Shown one piece after another: positions 26,905-40,400 of a DNA stretch of 64,000 nt. Within the stretch, counting starts at the first letter, position 1, and each line of letters starts with the position of its first letter. Position numbers and translations under genes: made by a program. Below the pieces are notes generated by a model. The model had not been told where the DNA came from and searched no databases. It saw only the letters and a list, made by a program, of their open reading frames with translations. Source of the stretch: Sistotremastrum niveocremeum HHB9708 (Eukaryota > Basidiomycota > Agaricomycetes > Sistotremastrales > Sistotremastraceae); contig KV419394.1 of NCBI GenBank assembly GCA_001630475.1, positions 1,364,001 through 1,428,000 of the forward strand, written 5' to 3'.

Positions 26905-27644
26905 ATGGCGGAACAACTAACGAATCTCGCTCATCCAAAGACATCAGCCACCATCACAATCCGCGTCGTCAAATCGTTTGAATATCGCACAGAAAAAAGC
27001 CTCGTTCTGCACGACCTCGACCTCTTGACGACGTCCGTCGCCCAGCTCAAGCAGCGCGTCCTCGATGGTACAGCCGGCCCCTCCAGCCAATCGCCCTCTC
27101 TGCTCAGTATCTCCCAGTGATCCGTACACAGAGCGCATGGAAGCCCTATCGCACTGCCGTCCTTGGTGAGCAGCCTCAGGAAAAACCCCAGCTGCTTCGT
27201 CTAATGGCCCCTCTCTCCAAAGATACACTCAAGATCTATACAAAGGCCCACGGATCCAAGGTATCCGTTCTCTATTTCACCGTGCTTACCCCAATCAGTG
27301 AACCCCGTTTCACGATTAGACTTCAAACCTCATCATCAATCTAGACAATGACGATTGGATATTGAGTGACGATTCCGCAATGCTGGCTGATCTCGGCTTG
27401 GGTAAGTATATTTCCTCCAACCATAGCCCTTGTATGCGCTATTATGGCTCCCATGGCTCTTTTCTCGCACGTCGCTCCAATCACTAACACCGCTTGCTTG
27501 CCTTCTTGCAGAGAATGAAACCGAAGTTAGTTTCTTCAACAAGGATCTTTACGATAAATTTAAGGCCCATCCGGTCGTAAGCGCTGCCCTCTGCCGTGCT
27601 CCGTCGGCTCTCTTAAATTTATGTTTCAGACAAATTGGGAATAG
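26905..27644 (+). CDS. UPF0538 (C2orf76-like) protein
   Basis: Small conserved eukaryotic protein of unknown function. Exon 1 encodes ATITIRVVKSFEYRTEKSLV with LHDLDL, the family N-terminus. The next exon reads RTQSAWKPYRT; then DTLKIYTKAHGSK, TSNLIINLDNDDWILSDDS and NETEVSFFNKDLYDKFKAHP. The last splice (donor GTAAGC near 27576, acceptor before 27630) gives VTNWE and a stop at 27642-27644, matching the aromatic end seen in relatives. Reading through instead would give a longer, unconserved tail. About 130 residues in six exons. The fold is probably ubiquitin-like, but that is inference. Confidence 0.82.
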
Positions 27645-27839
27645 TTTCGTTTATCTTAGCGGGGTCCGGCCGTCCGTTTCATCATGGTCCGACGGGAGTT
27701 GGTAGGGGCAATAAAATTACTATCTTTTGCTCATAGCAATACTCTATGTCATGGAATGTATAATGCAGAGATGAGAAGAAACAAAGCGCGCATCAAAAAG
27801 TGAACAATGAAAGCAAAGCCACAAGCTACAGAAATTAGT

Positions 27840-29320
27840 TTATTGGTTAGCACACTGTACTCTTGGCTGGCCATCATCTTCGTCCATGGCATCAGGGTCC
27901 CGGCTCGCTTGCTCACGCTGCTGCCGAGCGTCGAGCTCGTGCATATTGACTTCCTCTAACAACACGGACTTGCCGAACTTGGGCAGTTTATTTCGAGGGG
28001 GCAGCGCAGCCTCGAGGTGGTGGACGACGGAGGGATCGATGTGGGAGGGGAATTTGACGGAGAGCTTAACGAAAAGATCGCCAGGCTCGTGATGTCTCAG
28101 GGAGGGCATGCCCTGGCCAATGATCACTCTCATATCGCCTGCCGACAGATGAGTCAGACTGAATACAATAATGCCGTTCTCGACTCACCATGCTTAATGA
28201 CTTCCCCAGGGACCATATTCACGACAAGTGCCCGGTCATCCAGGTGCTTAATCGCAAATTGACCGCCTCCCAGCGCAGAAAGGATGTCGACCTCCACTTC
28301 AGTGTAAAGGTCGTTCTCCGATCGCTTGAATCTTTCGTGAGGTTTCTCTTCCACAACGATGATGACATCGCCTGGTTCAACATCTGGTGCCTGGTCGCTC
28401 TCGCCCGCGAAGGTGATATGTTGGCCACTCTTCATCCCCTTATCGATGTGCACCTCAAGGAACTTCTTCTCGGAGACCACCTTCTTGCCCACGCAAGTTT
28501 TACACCTGTCCCGGGGGTTGATGATTTCGCCATTACCATCGCACTCGTTACAAGGCTGTTGCATTTGCTGGATCATAGGACCAAGCTGTCGGAGGATAGT
28601 CTTGACGCCCATGCCGTTACAGCCACCACACTTCCGCACAGCACCTTCCTTGCCGCCCTTGCCGTCACATTTGGAACAGATAACATGTCGAGTAAGAGCG
28701 AGCTTCGTAGTTTTGCCCTTGTAGAGGTCCTCGAGGGATACCTGAACTCGGTGGACGAGATCCTTGGTTTTGCGAGGCCGCTGTGCACGACCACCGCCAC
28801 CCCCGAAAAAGCCGCCGCCACCACCAAAGAGAGATGAGAAGAGATCTTGGGGATCCATGCCGCCCATGCCTCCGCCTTCTGAAAGTCCGGCTTCGCCACG
28901 GGCATCGTATCTGAGAACAATACAATCAGAGACTTCGTCCTGCCATTTTAGCTGAGAGGATTTCCTACAGGCTTCGCTTTTGAGGATCAGAGAGGACTTC
29001 GTATCTAGCAATCGACAATAATAAGCGTCCGTTTCGGTAGTGGCATCACCAGCCCACTCACGCATGCGTAACTTCCTTGAAGAGCTCGGGATCTCCACCT
29101 TTGTCGGGATGTAATCTCAAAGCTCTGGGAATGAAAGAAAATATCATTGAGTACGAGTGACTGGGATGTGGTCGGATTCGCCCACTTTTTACGGTAGGCT
29201 TTTTTCAGGTCGGCATCGGAGGCGTTAACATCGACCTCGAGGAGATCGTAGTATTTGCTGCACGGAAAAGTCAGGCTCTATGTCTCAAAATTGCGACAGA
29301 ACGTACGTTTCGGCAACCAT
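27840..29320 (-). CDS. YDJ1: Type I Hsp40 co-chaperone (YDJ1/DNAJA family)
   Basis: Cytosolic co-chaperone that stimulates Hsp70 ATPase. The N-terminus is MVAETKYYDLLEVDVNAS, and the J domain contains the HPD motif (LHPDKGGDPELFKEV). A Gly/Phe-rich linker (FGGGGGFFGGGGG) follows. The zinc-finger region has CSKCDGKGG, CGGCNGMG, CNECDGNG and a weaker fourth repeat, CKTCVGKK. The substrate-binding C-terminal domains include HIDKGMKSGQHITFAGESDQ. The protein ends CANQ, a CaaX box like that farnesylated in yeast Ydj1 (CASQ), suggesting membrane tethering. About 400 residues; five or more exons. Divergent from a 135-base gap leading to the amidase 3' end. Confidence 0.95.
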
Positions 29321-29454
29321 GGTGGAAGTTGAAAGGAGAGAGGATGGAGGGAGTGTTTGAGTGGTGGACGGTGGCGGTTCCCTATTTGACGCGCCGTAGA
29401 ACTTGGATGGAAGGACGCAGACTTTTTGCTGAGTAAGCAAGGAGAACATTCTAC

Positions 29455-30888
29455 TCATACAGCCACATTTGGGTACACATCAAATCTACGCTGCGTAGTT
29501 ACGGGAATCCCTCTCCTAGTGCTCTCGAATACCGACGGATCTGGAAAATCCCTTAGTCATTGCCTGGAATATTCTGAACTTTTTCATACCGATATCGGCA
29601 TACACAATCTCTTCGTCATGTCCGCTCTCGACGAGAACTTCGCCCCTGAAAAATACTCAATTTCTTACACAATCACGGCATCGCTGAGAACACTCACAGT
29701 GGGTCGACTACCAAAGAATGGCCCCACTGAAAGAGCTCGTTAGTGACTCAACTCAGGCGCAAATAAGGGCTCCCACAGCGTGATAGTCGGCTGTCAAATC
29801 TCTCGCAGGACTGCACATCCCTACAAAAATCTGATTATCGACGGCTCTGTGAATTCAGAGCGTCAGATAAACTGAAAGATCAACGATTATTCTCCGACTC
29901 GCCTCGCCTGTTGAAGGAGTTTCCAGTGCAACGGCCCAGTAGTCAAATTGAAGGCTCCAGGGTATATCATGGCATGACATCCTGGATTATATATAGCGGT
30001 GAGTTCGCTGTCCACGTAAAAAGGGCAATCCAGAAATTCACCTTTCCGAGCAGCAATCATGGCCATCTCAGGGAATCGTACATCGTAGCAAATGCCAAGG
30101 CCTATTCTGGCGAAGTCTGCAATTTCATCGTACCTTTGGCCTCATACACCAAAATAAAACGCAAACGAACCAGTATCAAACGTCGTCAAATGAGTTCCTC
30201 CCGACAAGGTCGTGCTTTCCTGACAATAATCAGGATCTGAGACGGAGGTTATGGCCCTCATGGCGCTTGGCGCTCACTTTGAAGGTGATCTTTCCCGGAA
30301 TCTCAATGTCAAAGAGATGAACCTTGCGATGGATCGCAATCAATTCCCCTAGCCCATTCTGAGTTGTTCGTCGAGTTGCAATAGGGGCGACAGACTGACC
30401 ATTGGGATTGTAGACCGTTGCGGTGTTGTAGAGCTTCCCATCATCGCGATCGTCGCGCTCAGGTATGGAGCCTGGTAAACGGAGCCGTTCAGTTGCAGCT
30501 TTGGTATCAAACATTGATGAATACCTCCAATGAGCCATATCCCGTGCTCTTTTGCTGCCGCAGAGAGTATCTTTACGCTCTCACTCTTGGAGGACTGGAC
30601 ATCATAAGGCTCTCCTTGCTTGAACTGTACAGACTCCGCATATTCTGGAAAGTATTTGTGCCCGTAGGGAGAATTGAAACATTCCTAAGATATCGTCTGG
30701 TCAGATCTCGCCAAATTTGCAAGCTGACCGTAAGCTACTGGGAGAACGATAAGATTCGGCGGTTTGCTTCCGCCACCACTTGCAGCTTTCTTGATCATTT
30801 CCTGTGCATGCTTCAGATTCTGAGACTTGTCATGTCCAATGTGGCCAAGTTGGATGAGTGCTATCCTGAATGGTCGTAGGGCAGCCAT
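29455..30888 (-). CDS. Carbon-nitrogen hydrolase, omega-amidase NIT2 type
   Basis: Nitrilase-superfamily enzyme expected to hydrolyse alpha-ketoglutaramate or related omega-amides (Nit2/Nit3). The start [20 protein letters not shown] opens the domain. Catalytic Glu lies in [13 protein letters not shown], Lys in [19 protein letters not shown], and Cys in [14 protein letters not shown]. Further signatures are [39 protein letters not shown] and [19 protein letters not shown]. The last exon encodes [12 protein letters not shown] followed by AV and stops at 29457-29455. About 310 residues in many short exons. An in-frame ATG at 30918 would add ten residues. The ATG of the divergent neighbour is only 33 bases away (3 if the upstream start is used). 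Confidence 0.88.
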
Positions 30889-30921
30889 GGAGTTTTGGGC
30901 GGTGAGATAAACAAGCACGAG

Positions 30922-32164
30922 ATGCTTCTCATATCGAACCCTGTTTGTGGGGACAAGTCAGGCCCTCAGTTCCTTGTCGAACAGGTCCTCCCGCTCATCT
31001 CATCATATCGCAAATCTGTCAAAGTTATAGAGACAACCCACACGGGACATGCAGGTGTTATCGCCCAAGAATATCTTGCAACGTTAGAGCCAGAGTCATC
31101 GGCCACGATCATCGTCAGCGGCGGCGACGGCACCCTTCACGAGATTGTCAATGCACTCTGCCTACCGTACATTGACAAGAACGGAGTAGTTGCCCCCATC
31201 CCCGCCGTTTCCTTCGCTCTGATACCTAGCGGAACGGCGAATGCGCTCTATTCGACTTTGTTTCCACCCTCTTCTCATGCAACCGATAATCCAGATTACA
31301 AACTCAAGTCCATTAGGTCTCTGATGGACAGTTCATCGTCGGTTCCCCTATCACTTCAGCACACTGTGATCCTGGACGGCGGAGGTGTCATGACTTCCCA
31401 AATCATTTCCGCCGTCGTCACCTCCACCTCATTGCATGCCGCTATTTTGCATACTGCGGAAGAGCTTCGTGGTCGCGAGGATTTGCCAGGCTTGATGCGT
31501 TTCAAAGCTGCTGCCCAGCAAAACATCTTGAACTGGTACAAAAGTCAGATAATGCTCATTGACCCCGTTGGAGGGAAAGTTGCTCAATATAACCCCAACA
31601 CTCATTCCTTCCAGTCCCCTGCTCAACCGACCTCGTCGCTTCCCGGGCCGTTCGAATACTTCCTATCTACAATAAACGTCGACAGGCTCGAACCCCATTT
31701 CCAGATCACTCCTCTGTTCTCCAAATTGCCCCCTACAGAAGCTTCGATGGACCTCGTCGTGGTCCGACCCAACCGAAACCCGCGCGTTCTATCAGACACT
31801 CTCGACGATCGTACTCGTTTTGTAGAAACGGCGACCACAGTCCTTCAATCTGCTTACAAGGAAGGCAAACATGTCGAGTTTCGGTATCAATCTGATGGAT
31901 CGTGCTCGGAGGAGGGCTCCGGGGAACCAGTCGTCGAATACTTTCGATGCGGTGGGTGGGAGTGGACACCGGTTCGTGATTTAGCGCTGTCTGCTCTGTC
32001 AGACCAATCTAAGAATCGTGCAGGAACCAACGGATGAATTGGCACAGCTTCTATGCGCTGATGGGGCTATCCTAAAAATCGGAGACGGCGGCAAAGCCTC
32101 TTGCCGTTTAGTGACATTCACGAATCCTGACATCCAATTCCGAGTTTTTTCACGCCGAGAATGA
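30922..32164 (+). CDS. Diacylglycerol/sphingoid-base kinase-like protein (DAGKc domain)
   Basis: Lipid kinase-like protein; the substrate is not determinable. It opens MLLISNPVCGDKSGPQFL. The nucleotide-binding signature is IIVSGGDGTLHEIVNAL, followed by FALIPSGTANALYSTLF. Later blocks are DAGK/sphingosine-kinase-like: HTVILDGGGVMTSQIISAVV, ITPLFSKLPPTEASMDLVVV and VVEYFRCGGWEWTP. The large exon reads on to a stop at 32035, but the clearly coding sequence EPTDELAQLLCADGAILKIG continues in another frame to a stop at 32162-32164. Joining exons 30922-31971 and 32003-32164 gives 403 residues, at the price of a 31-base intron. Convergent with UMP kinase, 60 bases apart. Confidence 0.8.
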
Positions 32165-32224
32165 CTGCTTTACAACGTTATTGGTGTAGAGTGTAGAGTG
32201 TTCGATGACTGAGGGAAGAATAGT

Positions 32225-33212
<988 letters not shown>

Positions 33213-33216
33213 GCTT

Positions 33217-33492
33217 TTATCTTCGTTCAGAGTTGGATGATTGACTTATCGAGCGCGATTGCTGTATCACTTGAGAGGCTGGAGAGGTAGCGGCGCGATG
33301 TCTAGTAATAGCAACGAACGATCCGATTGACAAGACAATTAATCCTCCTATCGCCAAGAAACTAGGCCTTTGGGACTTTCGGGCAGATGCACGAGTGCTG
33401 TGTGTACGAGTCGTGCTGAGGCGAGAAATGAAACGTAGTTGAGACTGAATGCGCGAAGCAGACAAGGGCATGCTTGTTCCAGACCCCCGCAT
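33217..33492 (-). CDS. Small single-pass membrane protein, possibly mitochondrial
   Basis: An uninterrupted 91-codon frame (84 codons from the ATG at 33471). The N-terminus is basic, Ser/Thr/Arg-rich and free of acidic residues (MPLSASRIQSQLRFISRLST), resembling a mitochondrial presequence. One hydrophobic helix follows (FLAIGGLIVLSIGSFVAI), then a short polar tail ending SSNSERR. The stop lies 4 bases before the UMP kinase ATG, so both are probably on one transcript. The GAL7 stop is only 63 bases upstream on the same strand. I do not recognise a family. It could alternatively be the N-terminus of the kinase, but I see no frame-compatible splice. Confidence 0.55.
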   Translation of the reverse strand: MRGSGTSMPLSASRIQSQLRFISRLSTTRTHSTRASARKSQRPSFLAIGGLIVLSIGSFVAITRHRAATSPASQVIQQSRSISQSSNSERR

Positions 33493-33555
33493 GCGTATTT
33501 CATTAAATATGCGACCTCCTTGGGATCAAGTGGGAGGTACGTTTTTAAGGCTAAT

Positions 33556-34884
33556 TTAACGGACATGGTCTGTCTTATTAAGATAATGCACATCGGAAAC
33601 AGCTCTCAATCTTTGAGCAGCCTGCTCTGGAGTCAAGTCTCTTTGTGGCTCAGCCATAAGCTCAAATCCGACGAGAAACTTCCGCACAGTGGCACTGCGC
33701 AGCAAAGGCGGAGTGAAGTGCAAATGAAGGTGAGCATCAGGATATTGATCGTCGCGGTTCACGTCCTTAGGCAAAGGAATCGGGCGCTGGTGGATGCCCA
33801 TCGAATATGCAAAAGAGGTCTCAAAGAGGTTGTCGTACTTGATGGTAAGTCGGGACAGCACGTCAGCAAAGGCATCAACTTCCTCTTCGGTTAGTTGGCA
33901 CAGAGAAGGGATGTGACGTCGGTAGGGAAGAACTAAGGAACATGAGTATCGGTAGGGCGAGCCTGAGTCTTTCCACTCACCCAACACCTCAAATGGCCAG
34001 ACTGCCCACCACGGTACAAGTGCCATCCAGTGGTCATTTAGTATTACGACACGTCTTTCATCTCCAGTAATACCCAGCTCGTAGAAAGCGTACTCGAGAA
34101 GCAGATTCGGACATCCATACGTTGTGAGAGGTGCCGCAGACGCAGGTGGGGAAGAAAGACGGTATTTGGTAAGGTTCATCAACTCTGTCGAAGGGATGCT
34201 TGGGACTTCAGACATAGACCACACTTGTCCATGTGGATGAGGGTTGGAGCAGCCCATAATACTTCCTTTGTTCTAGGACTATTCGTCATGCAACGGATCG
34301 TCGTAGGAAAACTAACCAACCTCGAAGATCTGGACGTATGCAATGCCTGGTTCGTCACCACGGGTGATATATATTCTCGTCCATTCGGCAATGACATGCT
34401 TGATGTGTGGGATGGACAGTCGGGAAATGCTTAGATCATGTCTCGGATGAAAGATGATTACATCACATTTTCCGTGAAGCGGTGCAGCTTGTAACAGTGG
34501 ATGGGGGGCCGCTGGAGGCACAGGAATGGGAGGAGACAACAAAGCTGGAAAATCGTTGGAAAATGTCTTCGAAACCATGTCAGCCCAGAGCGAGAAAAAT
34601 TGCTGATATAGGCTACATAAGTCGAGGAGTAACGTGGGTTTGTGTGGCCTCCAGAGCGGGTATTTCCAGGACAAAGATGACAGGCGGGGTCATGTTGAAG
34701 CAGGCTCGATGATTCAGATGCTTCACTCTGCCCATGCCATGGTCTCTTGGTCCGATGAGGCGAAACCAAGACATGCTCGCCGGTGAGAGGGTTATCTATA
34801 AGAGTGCTGAGGAGAACTATTGCAGCATATAGCGCTCGTCTTACAGCGACGATGAGGATGCTCGCTTGGATCAAACTCGCTCAT
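33556..34884 (-). CDS. GAL7: Galactose-1-phosphate uridylyltransferase
   Basis: Leloir pathway enzyme converting galactose-1-phosphate and UDP-glucose to UDP-galactose and glucose-1-phosphate. The first exon encodes [13 protein letters not shown] and splices (GTAAGA donor) to [20 protein letters not shown]. Zinc-site Cys residues appear in [13 protein letters not shown]. The active-site motif is [16 protein letters not shown], with His-Pro-His. The C-terminal half includes [28 protein letters not shown] and [20 protein letters not shown], then [20 protein letters not shown], ending at 33558-33556. About 380 residues in five or six exons. Divergent from DDX41 over 147 bases. No other GAL gene is in the window. 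Confidence 0.95.
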
Positions 34885-35001
34885 CTCGAAAGGCACTGCG
34901 CAAGAGCGAGCCGACCGCTTCCGGTAGCCGCTTACTCGAACCAACTCATCCTCTCGCCTGACTTATTTCCGCTCATATATCCACGTCCATCATCACATTA
35001 A

Positions 35002-37161
<2,160 letters not shown>

Positions 37162-37330
37162 GTTTCAGAGCTACGATACTTGTATGTAATGCAAGATTGA
37201 TAGCATGTATATCTGTAGCTGTTTGGGGCGAACTGTTGACCATCACACGAGTGGACAATCTTGAACCCGAGAAGAAAAGCATGCCACTGGAATTTGTGAG
37301 CTGACGAGACTCCAAAGAAGGAAAATCAAA

Positions 37331-37346
37331 GTGATCACGTGATCAC
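37331..37346. promoter_or_regulatory. 16-base palindrome centred on TCACGTGA (E-box)
   Basis: GTGATCACGTGATCAC is a perfect palindrome about 78 bases upstream of the RecQ start. The core CACGTG is the classical bHLH E-box. A half-matching GATCACGTG lies upstream of NUF2. Function is inferred from position and symmetry only. Confidence 0.45.
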
Positions 37347-37423
37347 ATGTGTTGGATTAAACTCCGATCAGTCTCGCGTTTGGTCTCGACCGCGTCGTCC
37401 ATTGGAATCTTGCTCCAGTCTTG

Positions 37424-40400
37424 ATGGCTTCATCAGGTCCACAGAACAACCTCGATGACCTGAGGCGAAAGATAGCCGGAGGCGCTATGCGTCCATCATC
37501 CGCGAACGGAGGCAACGCCAACAAGGTGAGCGACGATTCTCGCGCCATGAGTGGAACACCCTTGATGACATATTCCAGTTCAAATTCAAGCCAGCGAAAC
37601 CAGGATCTCCCGCAACCAAAGCCACAGATGCCAAAGGTGAAATATCCCCCTCTGAGAGCGAGCAGTACTTTCTCACTAACTGAGACAGCCACACATCTTT
37701 CATCGAGCACTAAGAATATACATAACAAAGAGAAGGAGAATGTCACCCCTATCGTTGCCTTCAGTTCCCAGCGATCCTCATCTCTCCCTCATTCATCTTC
37801 GTCCCCCCTTACGGCTGCGATTAAACGTAGTTCCTCTGGCTTAAGTTCAGAACAGGAGCCGAAGATCAAAAGACCTAGAACAGGCTTGATAAATATCCAA
37901 AACGAGAAAGAACCCAGCATTACTGTCGAAACCCCGAAGAAGGCACACCCAGTATATACTGGCCCTCCGCCTGAGCTTTCTCGGCTGCGTCAATCAACAC
38001 CAACAGCAGTGCGTGCAATGTTCCCACCGCTCTTGTTTTCTATTATCGGATTTACTTATGAGAATCGTCTAGGTAAACATCTCTCGTGCATCCAACAGCC
38101 CTTACCCCCCTACGCAAGCGAACAAGAAGAAATCGCTAACTACAACAAATACGGACCTTGCAGACGTGAGCACTGCTTCCCTAGACCTGACCCGTCCCTT
38201 TGACCTATTTGTAGAAATGCCCTGATGAGCTAAGACTCCTTCTCATCACAAACTATGCCAACAAGGACAAAACAATGGAAGCCATCATAGACCACTATGC
38301 CGGCCGCTCGCAAGGTCAAGACTTGTTTGTCTTGCAAAGCACCAAGTACCCATTCTCACCAAATAATGCGAAGTAGTACGACTAACTCTATGTTCAGAGA
38401 TCTTCTCGAGCAGAGGATTCAGCAAATAAGAGACGCGATTGAAGAAAGTATTCGCGGCGGGAACACCAACTTTTCAGATGGTGCACAAGTGACGACCGAT
38501 ACTATCCATAGTCTTCGCTCTCCCTTAAATTCTCATCACCGCACGAACTCAGGAGCTTCAGCCATGAACTATGATCATTACGAATCAAATTCATCATCAC
38601 GAACTCCTTCCCGACCTCACAGTGGCTTCGACACGAGCACACCCCTTTTCGAACACAACATTACCGATTCCGTGACTACCAGCAATGGTCGTACATCCAC
38701 TTCAATTACGCTTGTAGAGGCCAGCTCCGATGACGTAGTAATGCTCAAGAGCACAACGTCTTCTGAGGCTGAAGAAATCATCATTTCTAATCCACCACCG
38801 AAAACAAGTCACTCCGAACCTGGAGTAGCGAGCCGAGGGCTAAATGATGTGAAGCAAACATTCAGATCCGCTCAGTCGTCTTCTCGCGCTGCCAACGAGA
38901 TAGATCAAACCAAGTCTCCATACTACAAAGAGGCAATCCGCAAGCTTAAGGAAGTCTTCCAGCTAGATGACTTCCGTCAAAACCAGCTCAAGGCCATTAA
39001 TGCCACTTTGGATGCCAAAGATGCCTTCGTGTTGATGCCAACTGGAGGGGGCAAAAGTCTTTGTTATCAAGTGAGATGTTCCTTTTTGAACCAAACTTAA
39101 AATTTTGTTTACCGATTACTCTAGCTACCTGCAGTATGCACTGGGGGGAAAACTAAAGGGTTAACTGTGGTCGTTTCGCCTCTCATCGCATTAATGAACG
39201 ACCAGGTCCATCATCTTCAAGCCAAGGGCATTGATGTTGTGTCGTTCAACTCTGATCAAGGCGCTGAGGGGGCTCGTGTATCTCGAGCTCGATTGACCGG
39301 GTCTGGGAAGCGACCAGATATTCTCTATGTCACGCCGGAGAGGCTCGATAAGAGCACAGACCTCCGCTCAATTCTGGGCCGTCTCTACAAACAACGCGAG
39401 TTGGCCAGATTCGTGATCGATGAAGCTCACTGTGTGTCAACATGGGGCCGTGACTTCCGAGATTCTGTAAGAATTTCCGGTGCTCTTGGTCTTCCTCAAC
39501 CTGACGTTGTTTCCAGTACCAGAGTCTCAAATCGCTTCGTCTAGAATACCCTGGCATCCCCATCATGGCGCTTACAGCGACCGCAAATGAGCAAGTGATG
39601 AACGACGTTATAGATCAGCTGGGCATCTGTGGATGCGAGATGATCATGCAGTCTTTCAACCGACCTAACCTTTTCTATGACGTCCGCCCTAAACTCAAGA
39701 ACGTCATCAACGACATTGCCTCGTTCATTCAATTGCATAAAGGACAAACGGGAGTCATCTATTGTCTCAGTCGCAACAAATGCGAGGAAGTAGCAAAGGA
39801 GCTTCGCGATAAGTACAAACTGAAGGCGAAGCACTACCATGCGCAAATGAGCCCAGAGGATAAGCACAAGACACAAGCAGCATGGCAGAGCGGGGAATGT
39901 GAGATCATCGTTGCAACTGTGAGGTTCCTGTCAGATCCACACCGAGTCGGCATTGAATTTCGTATTAGATTGCATTCGGCATGGGTATTGACAAAGCAGG
40001 TCCGGCATTCAGCTAACTACTAAATGACTGTTTGGATTAACGATTTTTCCTTAGATGGTGGTTCAGCTTCGCTTTGGAAATGCTGCATGCTCACGTTCTC
40101 TTCGTAGTGCGATATGTTATACATCATTCTTTGCCTATGTCAATGGATGGGTACGTAAACGGAGCGAGATTGTAAAAGTGAGCTCACAATGACCTGTTCT
40201 AGGTATTATCAAGAGACCGGGAGAGCTGGCCGTGATGGAAAGGATGCCAAGTGTATCTTGTGTATGCCAGATCTTTTCGCTTTCTTACTGTTATTGAATT
40301 TCTTCCTCGTTAGATTATACATACGCCGACACCAAGATTCTTTACAAGCTCATCAAAGACAGCGAAAAAACATCCGAAGAAGAGAAAGAGCGACAATTGG

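Noticed and set aside
28190-28837. Plus-strand open frame of 215 codons inside the Hsp40 gene
   Set aside because: Antisense to strongly conserved YDJ1 exons with CxxCxGxG motifs; composition is the expected mirror.
31952-32002. 51-base intron in the DAGK-like gene
   Set aside because: Good size and splice sites, but a multiple of three, so it keeps the frame that stops at 32035 and removes the conserved GWEWTP block.
33217-33492. N-terminal mitochondrial extension of UMP kinase
   Set aside because: No GT...AG pair joins the two frames in phase; a stop lies in the kinase frame just upstream, so separate ORFs fit better.
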